Shown piece after piece: positions 9,257 to 17,261 of a stretch of 64,000 bases of DNA. How positions within the stretch are numbered: the stretch's first letter is position 1; every line of letters starts with the position of its first letter. The notes beneath the pieces are model-generated. The model searched no databases, was not told the origin of the DNA, and was given only the letters and a program-made list of their open reading frames with translations. The stretch comes from Allofrancisella frigidaquae (GTDB taxonomy: Bacteria > Pseudomonadota > Gammaproteobacteria > Francisellales > Francisellaceae): positions 1,178,001-1,242,000 of the forward strand of contig NZ_CP038017.1 of NCBI RefSeq assembly GCF_012222825.1, written 5' to 3'. A program made the translations under genes and the position numbers.

Positions 9257-9463
9257 CTATAGATCTGTTGATGCGATAGAAAGATTAATATCTCCATATG
9301 TAAAGAAATCAAGATCCTCACTTTTCCTATGACAAATATGCAAAGCCAAAGCACTTCCCCCAACAAACACATAGTCCTTTAGAAAATCACACGTATCAAT
9401 TAACCTTAATAATAATTGCCTCGTTTTAGGAAGCAAGCAATCTAAGTTTTTCAGCTCTTTCAT
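9257..9463 (-). pseudogene. truncated AbiEii/AbiGii-like nucleotidyltransferase
   Basis: Only 68 residues remain. They contain the nucleotidyltransferase signature of this family, FVGGSALALHICHRKSEDLDFF, with the GG(S/T) turn and DxD acidic pair. Normal members have more than 200 residues, so most of the protein including the C-terminal domain is missing and it ends soon after the second Asp. No continuation is visible in the other frames down to the Fic gene. It overlaps the upstream gene by 38 bp, as is usual for such toxin-antitoxin pairs. It is probably inactive. Confidence 0.65.
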
Positions 9464-9833
9464 TTTTTAGATTCCTAAAATAATCTGTATCAACATTCAT
9501 TCCGAAAAATACACGTGCTAGCATCAAATTTATCTTTATAAATCTCAAATCAGACTTAACACTTTTTTCCCAAACAGTAAAAATAAAAGAATATTCATAC
9601 AGGTTAAACAAGCTAATAATATCATTATACTCAGCATACTTTAACGCATGCTCTATAATTAAAGCTTCTGAAAAATTCACATAATCACATTCTTTATCAT
9701 AGCTCCAGAATAATCCCATACCTTTTAACTTATTGAATAAATCTTTCTTTAGCTGGTAATAGTTTGTATTTACTTTTGCTATTTTTTGCATATAAGCACA
9801 CTGCATCTTTCTGTTGATACTTAATTGTAACAT
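9426..9833 (-). CDS. putative partner/antitoxin of AbiEii-like nucleotidyltransferase
   Basis: I do not recognise a domain with certainty in this 135-residue protein. It is helical, with no signal peptide, and is encoded just upstream of and overlapping an AbiEii-like nucleotidyltransferase fragment. That position fits the small partner genes that accompany such enzymes and that often hold a regulator or antitoxin. A strong GGAGG lies only three bases before the first ATG (9833), so translation may start there inefficiently or at the Met ten codons in. The assignment as partner is from context. Confidence 0.5.
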   Translation of the reverse strand: MLQLSINRKMQCAYMQKIAKVNTNYYQLKKDLFNKLKGMGLFWSYDKECDYVNFSEALIIEHALKYAEYNDIISLFNLYEYSFIFTVWEKSVKSDLRFIKINLMLARVFFGMNVDTDYFRNLKNERAEKLRLLAS

Positions 9834-9950
9834 AAACCTCCACTTTGATAATAAGTTTGGCTAGCACCGTCTTCCCTGCTATTAGCTTTGATGAAACTAT
9901 GAAGAGAGGAGAGCTTATAAAGGTTTTTGAAATTATAAAGGGTACTAAAT

Positions 9951-10544
9951 CTAAGATACCTTTTGATTATGTAATTCTAATAAAGAATCATATTGACCAT
10001 TTTTAATACGATAGAATGTTCCATTACTTATTTGATGTTTCTTCATAATATTAGCAACAGTTAAACTAGATGTTATATCATCTTTAACCTCTTTTATGGT
10101 TTCAGGTGATATAGACATTTTTCTACCTAGTCTTTTACCACTCTTTTTTGCTTTGAGTATACCCTCTTTTTGTCTCTCTCTGCGTATCTCATTTTCAAAC
10201 TCTGCTACTGATGATAGTATTTGGAATGTTAACCTACCATAACTAGTAGTTGTGTCTATTTGTTGATCTATAACTACAAAGTTTACCTCTTTGTTTTGTA
10301 GCTGTTCTATTATTTTGCCCAAATGAAGCGAGCTACGAGCAATTCTATCGAGTTTTGTTACTACAAGGGTGTCATCACTATCTCTGACATAATCTAAGCA
10401 TTTAAGAAGCTCAGGCCGCTTTTGATCCATAGCAGACTTTTTCTCTGTATAAATCTTTGTACATCCATAAGCTTTTAGTTTCTCAATTTGCAATTCTAGT
10501 GACTGTCCTACACTAGATACTCTAGCATATCCTACTATTGCCAT
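9951..10544 (-). CDS. serine recombinase (resolvase/invertase family)
   Basis: This 197-residue protein has the small serine recombinase layout: YARVSSVGQS at the N-terminus with the nucleophile Ser near residue 10, the arginine-rich LDRIARSSLHLG segment near 66-78, the long E-helix, and a C-terminal HTH (TVANIMKKHQISNGTFYRIK). Such enzymes catalyse site-specific inversion or resolution. No transposase, invertible segment or res site is evident beside it, so its substrate is unknown. The start has AGGAAA upstream. It is intact and may have helped shape the island. Confidence 0.92.
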   Translation of the reverse strand: MAIVGYARVSSVGQSLELQIEKLKAYGCTKIYTEKKSAMDQKRPELLKCLDYVRDSDDTLVVTKLDRIARSSLHLGKIIEQLQNKEVNFVVIDQQIDTTTSYGRLTFQILSSVAEFENEIRRERQKEGILKAKKSGKRLGRKMSISPETIKEVKDDITSSLTVANIMKKHQISNGTFYRIKNGQYDSLLELHNQKVS

Positions 10545-10568
10545 TACGCTTTCCTGTAAGTGGATTAA

Positions 10569-10824
10569 TTATAAAATACAATACCCTTTATTCTTTATGT
10601 CATTGTGTAGTCTATCTGGAGCTACATCAACACCGCAATCCCAAACAATGGTTTTTCCATTACCAATAAAAAACTTTCTAAACTCATCAGTCTTTTTAAG
10701 AGGCTCGAACACCCCTTTTAAATTTTCTTCATTAAAACATAATTCGCCTTTTAAACCATCAGCAAACTCAATCTCTAATTTTAAATGTTTTTTTATAATT
10801 TACATTCTTTATATCCCAATACAT
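10569..10824 (-). pseudogene. DUF2442 protein gene, frameshifted in a 7-A run
   Basis: The gene begins MYWDIKNVNYKK and then hits a stop. In the next frame it continues LKLEIEFADGLKG, then GVFEPLKKTDEFRKFF and TIVWDCGVDVAPDRL to a stop at 10569, which is the DUF2442 consensus. The shift falls in a run of seven A (T7 at 10788-10794 on the plus strand); six A would restore a single frame. DUF2442 genes commonly follow DUF4160 genes, as here with an 8-bp gap, and the pair is regarded as toxin-antitoxin-like. It could be a true pseudogene, a slippage switch or a base-call error. Confidence 0.75.
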
Positions 10825-10832
10825 AATAACTC

Positions 10833-11090
10833 CTATATCAAAGGTTCAATTCTATTAGGGTGTTCCATATTTTCACATAAATTCCAATTCTTAAGAAGTT
10901 CTTCTTGATGTATCTCTGCCCAATCTAAAACAAGGTTTAATCCTCTTCGTGGTAAAATCCCTTCCATGATTTCTAATGTTTTTATATTAACTACTTCTTT
11001 ATCTTGATAAATGGCATGGAAATGTGGTGGGTTATGTTCATTCCAATACATATATATTATAATTCCATAAAATTCACTAATACTAGGCAT
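10833..11090 (-). CDS. DUF4160 protein
   Basis: This 85-residue protein has the DUF4160 signature: an N-terminal MPSISEFYGIIIYMYWNEHN followed by PPHFHAIY with the paired histidines, and the LDWAEIHQEELLKNW motif near residues 56-70. I use ATG 11090; the GTG two codons upstream is less likely. DUF4160 proteins are small, usually paired with DUF2442, and have been proposed as toxin-antitoxin-like modules, but the biochemical role is not known. The partner gene directly downstream is frameshifted. Confidence 0.85.
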   Translation of the reverse strand: MPSISEFYGIIIYMYWNEHNPPHFHAIYQDKEVVNIKTLEIMEGILPRRGLNLVLDWAEIHQEELLKNWNLCENMEHPNRIEPLI

Positions 11091-11195
11091 ACCCACAAAA
11101 ATATCTAAAGCTTTATTTTAAATATATTATGGAGTATATTTTGGAGTGTGTCAATAGATTCTTACAATAAAGTACTTTTGTAAATACAAAATCTT

Positions 11196-11286
11196 AAAAG
11201 TCTTGAAGTTCTTCCATCAACATCAATAAAAGGATATATTTTTACAAATTCACTATGCAATTTAGCAGCCTGCTCTACTGGATGTA
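11196..11286 (-). pseudogene. fragment of a second Fic gene
   Basis: The minus strand reads HPVEQAAKLHSEFVKI, then YPFIDVDGRTSRLL. This is nearly identical to the corresponding part of the Fic gene at 8428-9168, with the active-site His changed to Tyr and GNG to VDG. The DNA identity is very high over about 90 bp. The fragment ends precisely where a MITE-like element begins at 11287. It is a decayed duplicate. Confidence 0.8.
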
Positions 11287-11450
11287 ATACCAATTCCAAC
11301 ATAAATTGTTGCATTTATCCCAAAGGAGTTTATGACTAATTTAAGTTTTTGATGTGCAGGCAATAGCAGTGGCTATTGGCAAATATTAAAGGATTAATTA
11401 GGTATGAAATACAAAGTTAGAAAGTAATAATATGGGTTGGAATTGGTATA
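11287..11450. mobile_element. MITE-like element with inverted ends flanked by TA
   Basis: A 14-bp perfect inverted repeat, ATACCAATTCCAAC at 11289-11302 and GTTGGAATTGGTAT at 11436-11449, bounds about 160 bp with no usable reading frame. The ends lie at TA dinucleotides, which is the target of IS630/Tc1-mariner elements such as ISFtu1. Size, ends and lack of a gene fit a miniature element mobilised by such a transposase. Relation to ISFtu1 itself is a guess. Confidence 0.55.
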
Positions 11451-11508
11451 AGTTAGGGCTAATTGAAAAAATGGCTCTATCTATCTTTTAATTTACACTC
11501 TCAAACAT

Positions 11509-11553
11509 TTGATTATCTGTATAATAGATATTATAATATACCTTATGTAGGTA
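11509..11553 (+). promoter_or_regulatory. hipBA promoter and candidate HipB operator
   Basis: TTGATT (11509-11514) and TATAAT (11532-11537) are 17 bp apart. Directly after the -10 is the inverted repeat TACCT-N5-AGGTA (11539-11553), a plausible operator for the Xre-type regulator encoded next. Repressor binding there would cover the transcription start. Confidence 0.55.
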
Positions 11554-11576
11554 AAATTGGTTTTTAGGCTATTATT

Positions 11577-11882
11577 GTGTCTGTACTACTTAAGTCACCC
11601 TATGAAATGGCAAAAGATATCGCAAAACGAGCACAAGCTAAACGTTTGAGCCTCAATCTTAGTCAGCAAACCTTATCTAAAGTATCTGGAGTAAGCTATG
11701 GTACATTGAAAAAATTTGAACGAACTGGACAAATATCACTTGAATCACTTTTAAAAATTGCTATTGTTTTAGATGAATTTGAGAAATTTGAACAGCTCTT
11801 TGTAAAGAACGCTGAAGAGATCCCTACCTCTTTAGATGAATTACTGGTAGAAGAAAGCACCAGAAAAAGAGGTAGAAAATGA
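11577..11882 (+). CDS. hipB: HipB-like antitoxin, Xre-family HTH
   Basis: This 101-residue protein has a central Xre helix-turn-helix (about residues 20-55: LSLNLSQQTLSKVSGVSYGT then LKKFERTGQISLESLLKIA) and a basic C-terminal tail. HipB proteins bind the HipA kinase and repress the operon. The start is a GTG at 11577; an internal ATG at 11604 is possible. The stop overlaps the hipA start as ATGA, so translation is coupled. A likely operator and promoter lie 24-68 bp upstream. Confidence 0.88.
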   Translation: MSVLLKSPYEMAKDIAKRAQAKRLSLNLSQQTLSKVSGVSYGTLKKFERTGQISLESLLKIAIVLDEFEKFEQLFVKNAEEIPTSLDELLVEESTRKRGRK

Positions 11883-13078
11883 AATTTACGCCTACAAAAA
11901 TTGTTTACGTTTATTATAAACCTCAGGATGAAAAAATCCTTGTTGGGCGCTTAGCAGTTAAATCCCACAAATTATTCTTTGAATATGACGTTAATTTCCT
12001 CAAAACAGGGCTTAATTTATCACCTTTTAAGTTACAACTTAAAGCAGGAATAATACCATCAGAAGACTTTACTTTTGATGGTATGTTTGGTGTTTTTAAT
12101 GATAGCCTACCAGATGGTTGGGGACGTTTATTGCTTGATCGTGCTCTTGTTAAACATGATATTAATCCGGGTTCTTTGTCTTTATTAGATAGGCTTTGTT
12201 TTGTAGGTTCACATGGTATGGGAGCTCTTACTTATGAACCTGAAACAGAAAATGCTCCTTTATTATCTCATGCTTCTTTAGACGAAATCGCTCAAGAGAT
12301 CTCTGAATTCCAGAAACATGATGATGATAGCTATGTAGAAGATTTGCTAAAGCTTAGCGGTTCATCTGCTGGTGCTAGACCTAAAATACTTATTGACATT
12401 AAGGGTGAACACTGGCTTATTAAATTCCCATCTAGTACTGATCCAAAAGATATTGGCGCTATAGAATATGCCTACCATCTCATGGCACAAGATGCTGGTC
12501 TTGAAGTACCAAATGCTAAGCTTTTTCCCTCTACTCAAGGATTAGGATTCTTTGGTAGTAAACGCTTTGATAGAAATGATTGTGAAAGAATTCATATGCA
12601 TACAATAAGTGGACTCTTACATGCTGATCATAGAATTCCGAGCCTAGACTATCAAATGATTATGAAAGCAACCATGTATCTTACCCGTAATATGAATTGT
12701 TGCGAAAAACAGTATAGGCAATGTGTATTTAATATTCTGAGTCATAACCGTGATGATCATGCTAAGAATTTTTCATTTTTAATGGCTAAAGATGGCTCAT
12801 GGCGTATGTCACCATCTTATGATCTTACATTTTCATCAGGTCCTAGTGGTGAACATTGCTCTATGATTATGGGGGAAGGAAAAAACCCAGGTATTTCTCA
12901 TCTTCTAGAACTTGCAAAAATAAGTAATATTAAAAAAAACGTTGCTTTATGTATAATTAGTGAGGTAAAAGCAGCTGTTGCTAAATGGTCTGAATTTGCA
13001 CAAATGGTAGGTGTTAGTAACACAAACATAAAATTGATTGATTCAGCTATAAAGGAAATTATTAAAGAGAATTTTTAA
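11879..13078 (+). CDS. hipA: HipA-family serine/threonine kinase toxin
   Basis: This 399-residue protein has the HipA N-terminal subdomain (FGVFNDSLPDGWGRLLLDR), the phosphate loop SGSSAGARPK near residue 161, the catalytic NRDDHAKNFSFL near residue 296 with the catalytic Asp, and the metal-binding SPSYDLTFS segment. HipA kinases phosphorylate translation factors, classically glutamyl-tRNA synthetase, and cause growth arrest. All these motifs are kept, so it should be an active kinase. The glutaminyl-tRNA synthetase gene in this window is not linked to it. Confidence 0.92.
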   Translation: MKFTPTKIVYVYYKPQDEKILVGRLAVKSHKLFFEYDVNFLKTGLNLSPFKLQLKAGIIPSEDFTFDGMFGVFNDSLPDGWGRLLLDRALVKHDINPGSLSLLDRLCFVGSHGMGALTYEPETENAPLLSHASLDEIAQEISEFQKHDDDSYVEDLLKLSGSSAGARPKILIDIKGEHWLIKFPSSTDPKDIGAIEYAYHLMAQDAGLEVPNAKLFPSTQGLGFFGSKRFDRNDCERIHMHTISGLLHADHRIPSLDYQMIMKATMYLTRNMNCCEKQYRQCVFNILSHNRDDHAKNFSFLMAKDGSWRMSPSYDLTFSSGPSGEHCSMIMGEGKNPGISHLLELAKISNIKKNVALCIISEVKAAVAKWSEFAQMVGVSNTNIKLIDSAIKEIIKENF

Positions 13079-13097
13079 TAACAAAACACACATAAAA

Positions 13098-13226
13098 ATG
13101 CCTAAAAAATTGAAGTTTTTTAGCGATATGGAAGATGTACAAGCTATGGAATTCTTGACTGAAAAAATGAAAGGCACACTAACAAACGAAGAGTTTTTTG
13201 AAACTATGAAGAGAGGGACTATTTAA
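13098..13226 (+). CDS. small ORF downstream of hipA, unknown
   Basis: This 42-codon frame starts MPKKLKFFSDMEDVQAMEFL, is acidic, and ends NEEFFETMKRGTI. The 18 bases encoding the end (TGAAACTATGAAGAGAGG at 13199-13216) recur exactly at 9892-9909 in a similar frame beside the recombinase gene, where only SFDETMKRGELIKVF is left. It therefore looks like a short or partial gene of a repeated family. It overlaps the convergent ATPase gene by a few bases. It may be real or a remnant. Confidence 0.4.
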   Translation: MPKKLKFFSDMEDVQAMEFLTEKMKGTLTNEEFFETMKRGTI

Positions 13227-14541
13227 GCATCTTATCAATATCAGCTAAGGATAATAATTTATAATCTATCTTATAATCATTATACTGATTAACTAATTTC
13301 TGAGACTTTAATATTAACTTGTTAAGAGCTAATTTATTTTCATTAAGCTTAACTTCGCATATTAATATTTTTCTACCAATATCATCTATAGCTACTACAT
13401 CTATCTCATTTTTATTGCCTCTTTCCCAGTATGAACCTATTTTTGTGTAAACTTGAGTGTCTTTAAATATCTCAACAAACAGTCTTTCTAAAACTTTTCC
13501 TTTAAATATCGATATATCCCTATAAATTATCTCTTTTAATTTTAAAAAGTTTTCAGCTTCAACTAAGGACTGATATTTAAATATAAACCTAAACCAAAAG
13601 GCTAAAAATATATCAACAATCTCATATTTTTGTACTTTTGAATTTGGCTTTGCATTAATAGGTTTTATAGATCTAATAATAGAGTAATCGTGCTCTAAGC
13701 GATGTAAATGACCAGAAATATTACTTTGTAAAATAGACTCTATCTCAGGACGAGAGGTTTTAGATTCCGCTATTAAGCTAAGTATTGAAAAATAAGTACC
13801 ATAATCTTTTCCGAACTCTTCTATTAATCGGTTTTTCCCCTCGTTTAAAAATATCGAGTTTGGTTCTATAATAACGTCTATCATTGATCGCAGTTCAAAA
13901 CTATTGTATAAACTGAAAAGCTCTATATATTTTGCCACTCCACCAGTTAAAGAATAAAAATCAAGCATATTATCAGTAGTATAACTCTGATTATCTTGTA
14001 ATATTTCCTTTAATACACTTGGACTAAACGGTTTTAACTCTATTTTAAAATCACAACGCCCAAATAATGGCTCACTACTATCTTCATATATTTTTTTCAT
14101 AAGATGGTATATAGAGCCACATGTTATCAAGTGAATTTTTGAAGTATTTTTATTCAAGTCCCAAAGCTTCTGCATACTCGAATATATACTAGGATTAATC
14201 CTAAGAAACTCCTGAAATTCATCAATAACAATTGTAAAAGACTGTGTTTTACCCAACTCTAAAAGGTACTCAAAAATATCTTCAAACCTTGTTAATTCAC
14301 CAAAGATTTTAACACCTAGCTTGTTTATAATTTCCTCACAAAAATCTTGGCATAATAAAGCTTCAGCCTTCTTTGATACGAATAAATATAAAACCTTATC
14401 TTTTGTATAGCTATGTAACGCTAGTGTAGTCTTGCCTATCCTACGCCTACCAATAAGCATAGTCATTACAGATTGCTTAGACTTAAGCATGTCTGCTTTT
14501 GATAAAATGGCTAGTTCACTTTCTCGATTATAGAATTTCAT
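13219..14541 (-). CDS. AAA-type ATPase with C-terminal DUF234 domain
   Basis: This protein of about 440 residues starts at MKFYNRESELAIL, has Walker A GRRRIGKTTL, Walker B TIVIDEFQEFL, and a sensor in HLITCGSIYH. The middle has a winged-helix region (SRPEIESILQSNISGHLHRL), and the C-terminus carries the nuclease-like EIDVVAID and ICEVKLNENK strands typical of DUF234. The longer frame from 14604 only adds a spurious hydrophobic stretch before the conserved start. Such ATPases are common in accessory regions and of unknown role, perhaps DNA or defence related. A C-terminal copy fragment is at 5300-5390. Confidence 0.85.
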   Translation of the reverse strand: MKFYNRESELAILSKADMLKSKQSVMTMLIGRRRIGKTTLALHSYTKDKVLYLFVSKKAEALLCQDFCEEIINKLGVKIFGELTRFEDIFEYLLELGKTQSFTIVIDEFQEFLRINPSIYSSMQKLWDLNKNTSKIHLITCGSIYHLMKKIYEDSSEPLFGRCDFKIELKPFSPSVLKEILQDNQSYTTDNMLDFYSLTGGVAKYIELFSLYNSFELRSMIDVIIEPNSIFLNEGKNRLIEEFGKDYGTYFSILSLIAESKTSRPEIESILQSNISGHLHRLEHDYSIIRSIKPINAKPNSKVQKYEIVDIFLAFWFRFIFKYQSLVEAENFLKLKEIIYRDISIFKGKVLERLFVEIFKDTQVYTKIGSYWERGNKNEIDVVAIDDIGRKILICEVKLNENKLALNKLILKSQKLVNQYNDYKIDYKLLSLADIDKMLK

Positions 14542-14644
14542 GATTATAAAAACAACCGTTATGATAACTGTCATCATTATAATCAAACTAAGAAAATTAA
14601 ACAAGGAGTATGACCTTCTACTAAACTACTAAACTCAATCATAA

Positions 14645-14821
14645 AGCTAGTGTTAAAGTGCTTGACCCACCAAATTTATGTCTTAACTAGGGATTGGTGT
14701 ATCCAAATATCAAAAATATTAATAAAACTTAAAGAAAAACTTTAGAATAGTCTCTTGATATGCTCAGCATTAAAAAATTAACCTTAAATCACCCAAATCA
14801 ATCAAGATTTCAACAGGGCCC
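14645..14821 (+). mobile_element. 3' end of an ISFtu2-like (IS5-family) element, abutting manB
   Basis: The plus strand holds the last codons of a transposase (LDPPNLCLN then TAG at 14689) followed by about 130 bp of 3' sequence ending CAACAGGGCCC. This is a diverged copy of 17262-17410 read in the opposite direction. The rest of the element to the left is gone. The end sits inside manB and replaces its C-terminal part, so an insertion or IS-mediated deletion removed the manB 3' end. Confidence 0.8.
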
Positions 14822-15707
14822 TTATCGGTGTTGCGATGACATCGGCTTGTAAATATTTAGCTGTCAATACACCTAAAATATCACCTTTTAGCCAGTTACC
14901 ACGCTCATCACTAACTAGTGGCCTATCAGCATCACCATCAGTTGAAACTATACTATCAATTTTATATTCGCTTGCCCACTGCTTGGCAAGCTTCACATCT
15001 TCTTGACGAATTGCCTCGGTATCTACAGATACAAATCTTTCAGAGAATCCAAGCAAAATAATCTCAGCTCCTAATTTCTCAAGAATTTCTTTGATTATTT
15101 TACGTCCTACAGATGAATGTTGATAAAGCCCCATAGTTTTACCTAATAGACAGTTTTTTGGGAAAAAATCTACATATCTATCTACATACTGCGTATATGC
15201 TTGCTTACAAGGTTCTAGTAATTCGAGTTTTTGTAAAAACATACCATTTTTATCAAAAGTGCCTTCATCAATGCTGATAGTTTGGCTAACAATTATTTAC
15301 TCATCTTCTTTGAGAACTTCACCATATGGAGTATTAAACTTAATACCATTTCTATCCTCTGGAATATGACTACCAGTAACCATAACTGACGGTATCTGAT
15401 TAGATATACCATACAACATCACAGCTGGTGACGGTATCTCGCCACAATATATTGGCTCATAGCCACTATCTAATATTGCTCTGATAACAGCTTTTGTTAT
15501 TCTAGGGCTACTTTCACGTAGATCATGAGCTATAGCAATTTTAGCACCTTTAGCAATAGAATATTTCTGCTCTAGAAATTGAATAAAAGCTTTTGTATAA
15601 AGCCAACAGATTTTATCTGTCATAGCTGAAACAAGCCCTCTAACTCCACTATTACCAAACTTTACGCCACTAGATTTGATTATTTCTTTTATTATAGTTT
15701 GTCTCAT
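14802..15707 (-). pseudogene. manB: phosphomannomutase, nonsense-mutated and 3'-truncated
   Basis: ManB interconverts mannose-6-phosphate and mannose-1-phosphate, feeding ManC. The frame begins MRQTIIKEIIKSSGVKFGNS and includes the phosphoserine loop TGSHIP. A TAA at 15297-15299 stops it after 136 residues, yet the same frame continues on the other side with clear ManB sequence (IDEGTFDKNG, then DGDADRPLVSDERGNWLKGD with the metal-binding DGDADR). At about 14822 homology stops after ATP and reading enters the IS remnant. A normal protein has about 450-480 residues, so roughly a third is absent. GDP-mannose for gmd needs another phosphomannomutase. Confidence 0.92.
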
Positions 15708-15736
15708 TGTATTTTTTCTATCTAATAGTTTTTATA

Positions 15737-17143
15737 TTAACTACTTGTATCTAGTCGAATAATATCATCTTCACTTATATATTCTCCCACTTGCACTTCT
15801 ATAAGAATGACTGGAATTTTACCATTATTTTCAAGTCTGTGAGATTCACCTATTTTTATATATACTGACTCATTTGGTCTAACAATTGACTTTGTAGTAC
15901 CAATAGTTACAGTAGCAGTTCCAGAAATTACAATCCAATGTTCACTACGATGATAATGTTGCTGTAATGATAACTTCTTGCCTGGTTCAAGTTGAATCGC
16001 CTGTATCTTATAGCCAGATTTATCTTCTAATATCGTCGCTGAACCCCAAGGTTTATAAATTTGTTTATGCTGTAATAGCTCGCTACGTTGCTGAATTTTC
16101 AAATTTTCTACTATTTTTTTGACATCTTGAGTTTTATTTTTATCTGCTACTAATATAGCATCTGCCGTTTCAACAATTATTAAATCATTAACTCCAACTG
16201 CAGCCAATAAACGATCATGCGAGCGTAAATAACTATTTTTGACATTACTAGTAATCACATCGCCAATAACCACATTACCACAACTATCTTTTGCAGCAAT
16301 ATCATACAAAGAATCCCAAGAACCAACATCAGACCAGCCACTTTGTTGCATAGGTACTATAGCAACATTAGTCGCCTTCTCCATAACTGCATAATCTATC
16401 GATTGTGATTGAACTGTAGCAAAGCTTTGTTTATCAAAACGGACAAAATCTAAATCATGCTGTGACTTTTGATAAGTTTTTTTACATCCACTATAAATAT
16501 CTGGCTGTAACTTCTCTAAAGCCTCTAAATAAGCTCTAGCTGTGAACATAAACATACCGCTATTCCAATAGTATTTCCCACTATCTAAATACTCTTGTGC
16601 GACAGTTGCGCTAGGTTTCTCAACAAACTTATCTACCTTATAAACTCCACTTATCGTAGTTTGTACCCCTTGTTTAATATAACCATAGCCTTCATGAGGA
16701 CAAGTTGGCGTAATCCCAAAGGTGACTAAAGAGTCATCTTTAAGAACTTTTTGCTGTGCTTTTTCGATAGCTTGATAAAAAACCTCTAAATTCTCAATAT
16801 GATGATCGGCAGCTAAAACTAGCATAATTGTATTTGGGTCATTAGTAGCTAAATGTAGTGCTACAAGTGCAATTGCTGGAGCAGTATTTTTAGCTAATGG
16901 CTCTAGGAGTATATCGCCTTTTTTATTGATTTTCCGCAACACTTCAGCAACTTGAAATCTATGACTTTCATTACAGACAACTACAGGTGAAGTTATATCC
17001 TTGACATTATCTAGTCGCTTAATTGTATTTTCTAGTAGACTATGTTCATCAACTAAACCTATAAACTGCTTTGGCGATGCTTCACGAGATAATGGCCACA
17101 ATCTCGAGCCAGACCCTCCAGATAAAATAGTAGGTACGATCAT
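15737..17143 (-). CDS. manC: mannose-1-phosphate guanylyltransferase / mannose-6-phosphate isomerase
   Basis: This 468-residue type II enzyme has the guanylyltransferase P-loop GGSGSRLWPLSREASPKQF at residues 9-27, LAADHH for the metal site, and the FVEKP substrate motif. The C-terminal cupin PMI domain has QQHYHRSEHWIVISGTA near residue 400. It makes GDP-mannose, the substrate of Gmd encoded in the same cluster. It lies just upstream of the dead manB and is itself intact. It is bounded upstream by an IS remnant rather than by a biosynthetic gene. Confidence 0.96.
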   Translation of the reverse strand: MIVPTILSGGSGSRLWPLSREASPKQFIGLVDEHSLLENTIKRLDNVKDITSPVVVCNESHRFQVAEVLRKINKKGDILLEPLAKNTAPAIALVALHLATNDPNTIMLVLAADHHIENLEVFYQAIEKAQQKVLKDDSLVTFGITPTCPHEGYGYIKQGVQTTISGVYKVDKFVEKPSATVAQEYLDSGKYYWNSGMFMFTARAYLEALEKLQPDIYSGCKKTYQKSQHDLDFVRFDKQSFATVQSQSIDYAVMEKATNVAIVPMQQSGWSDVGSWDSLYDIAAKDSCGNVVIGDVITSNVKNSYLRSHDRLLAAVGVNDLIIVETADAILVADKNKTQDVKKIVENLKIQQRSELLQHKQIYKPWGSATILEDKSGYKIQAIQLEPGKKLSLQQHYHRSEHWIVISGTATVTIGTTKSIVRPNESVYIKIGESHRLENNGKIPVILIEVQVGEYISEDDIIRLDTSS

Positions 17144-17261
17144 TTGTAAAAACTAATAATTTTAATACTGGTAATTATACATGAATGTTATTGTTTCTTA
17201 AAAAATATCTATTAACTTCTATAGTATATTATCGCCCCTTTTCTTCAGAAAAATCGCTAAT

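Noticed and set aside
10597-10908. 103-codon plus-strand frame
   Set aside because: It is antisense to the DUF2442 and DUF4160 genes, which match known families on the minus strand.
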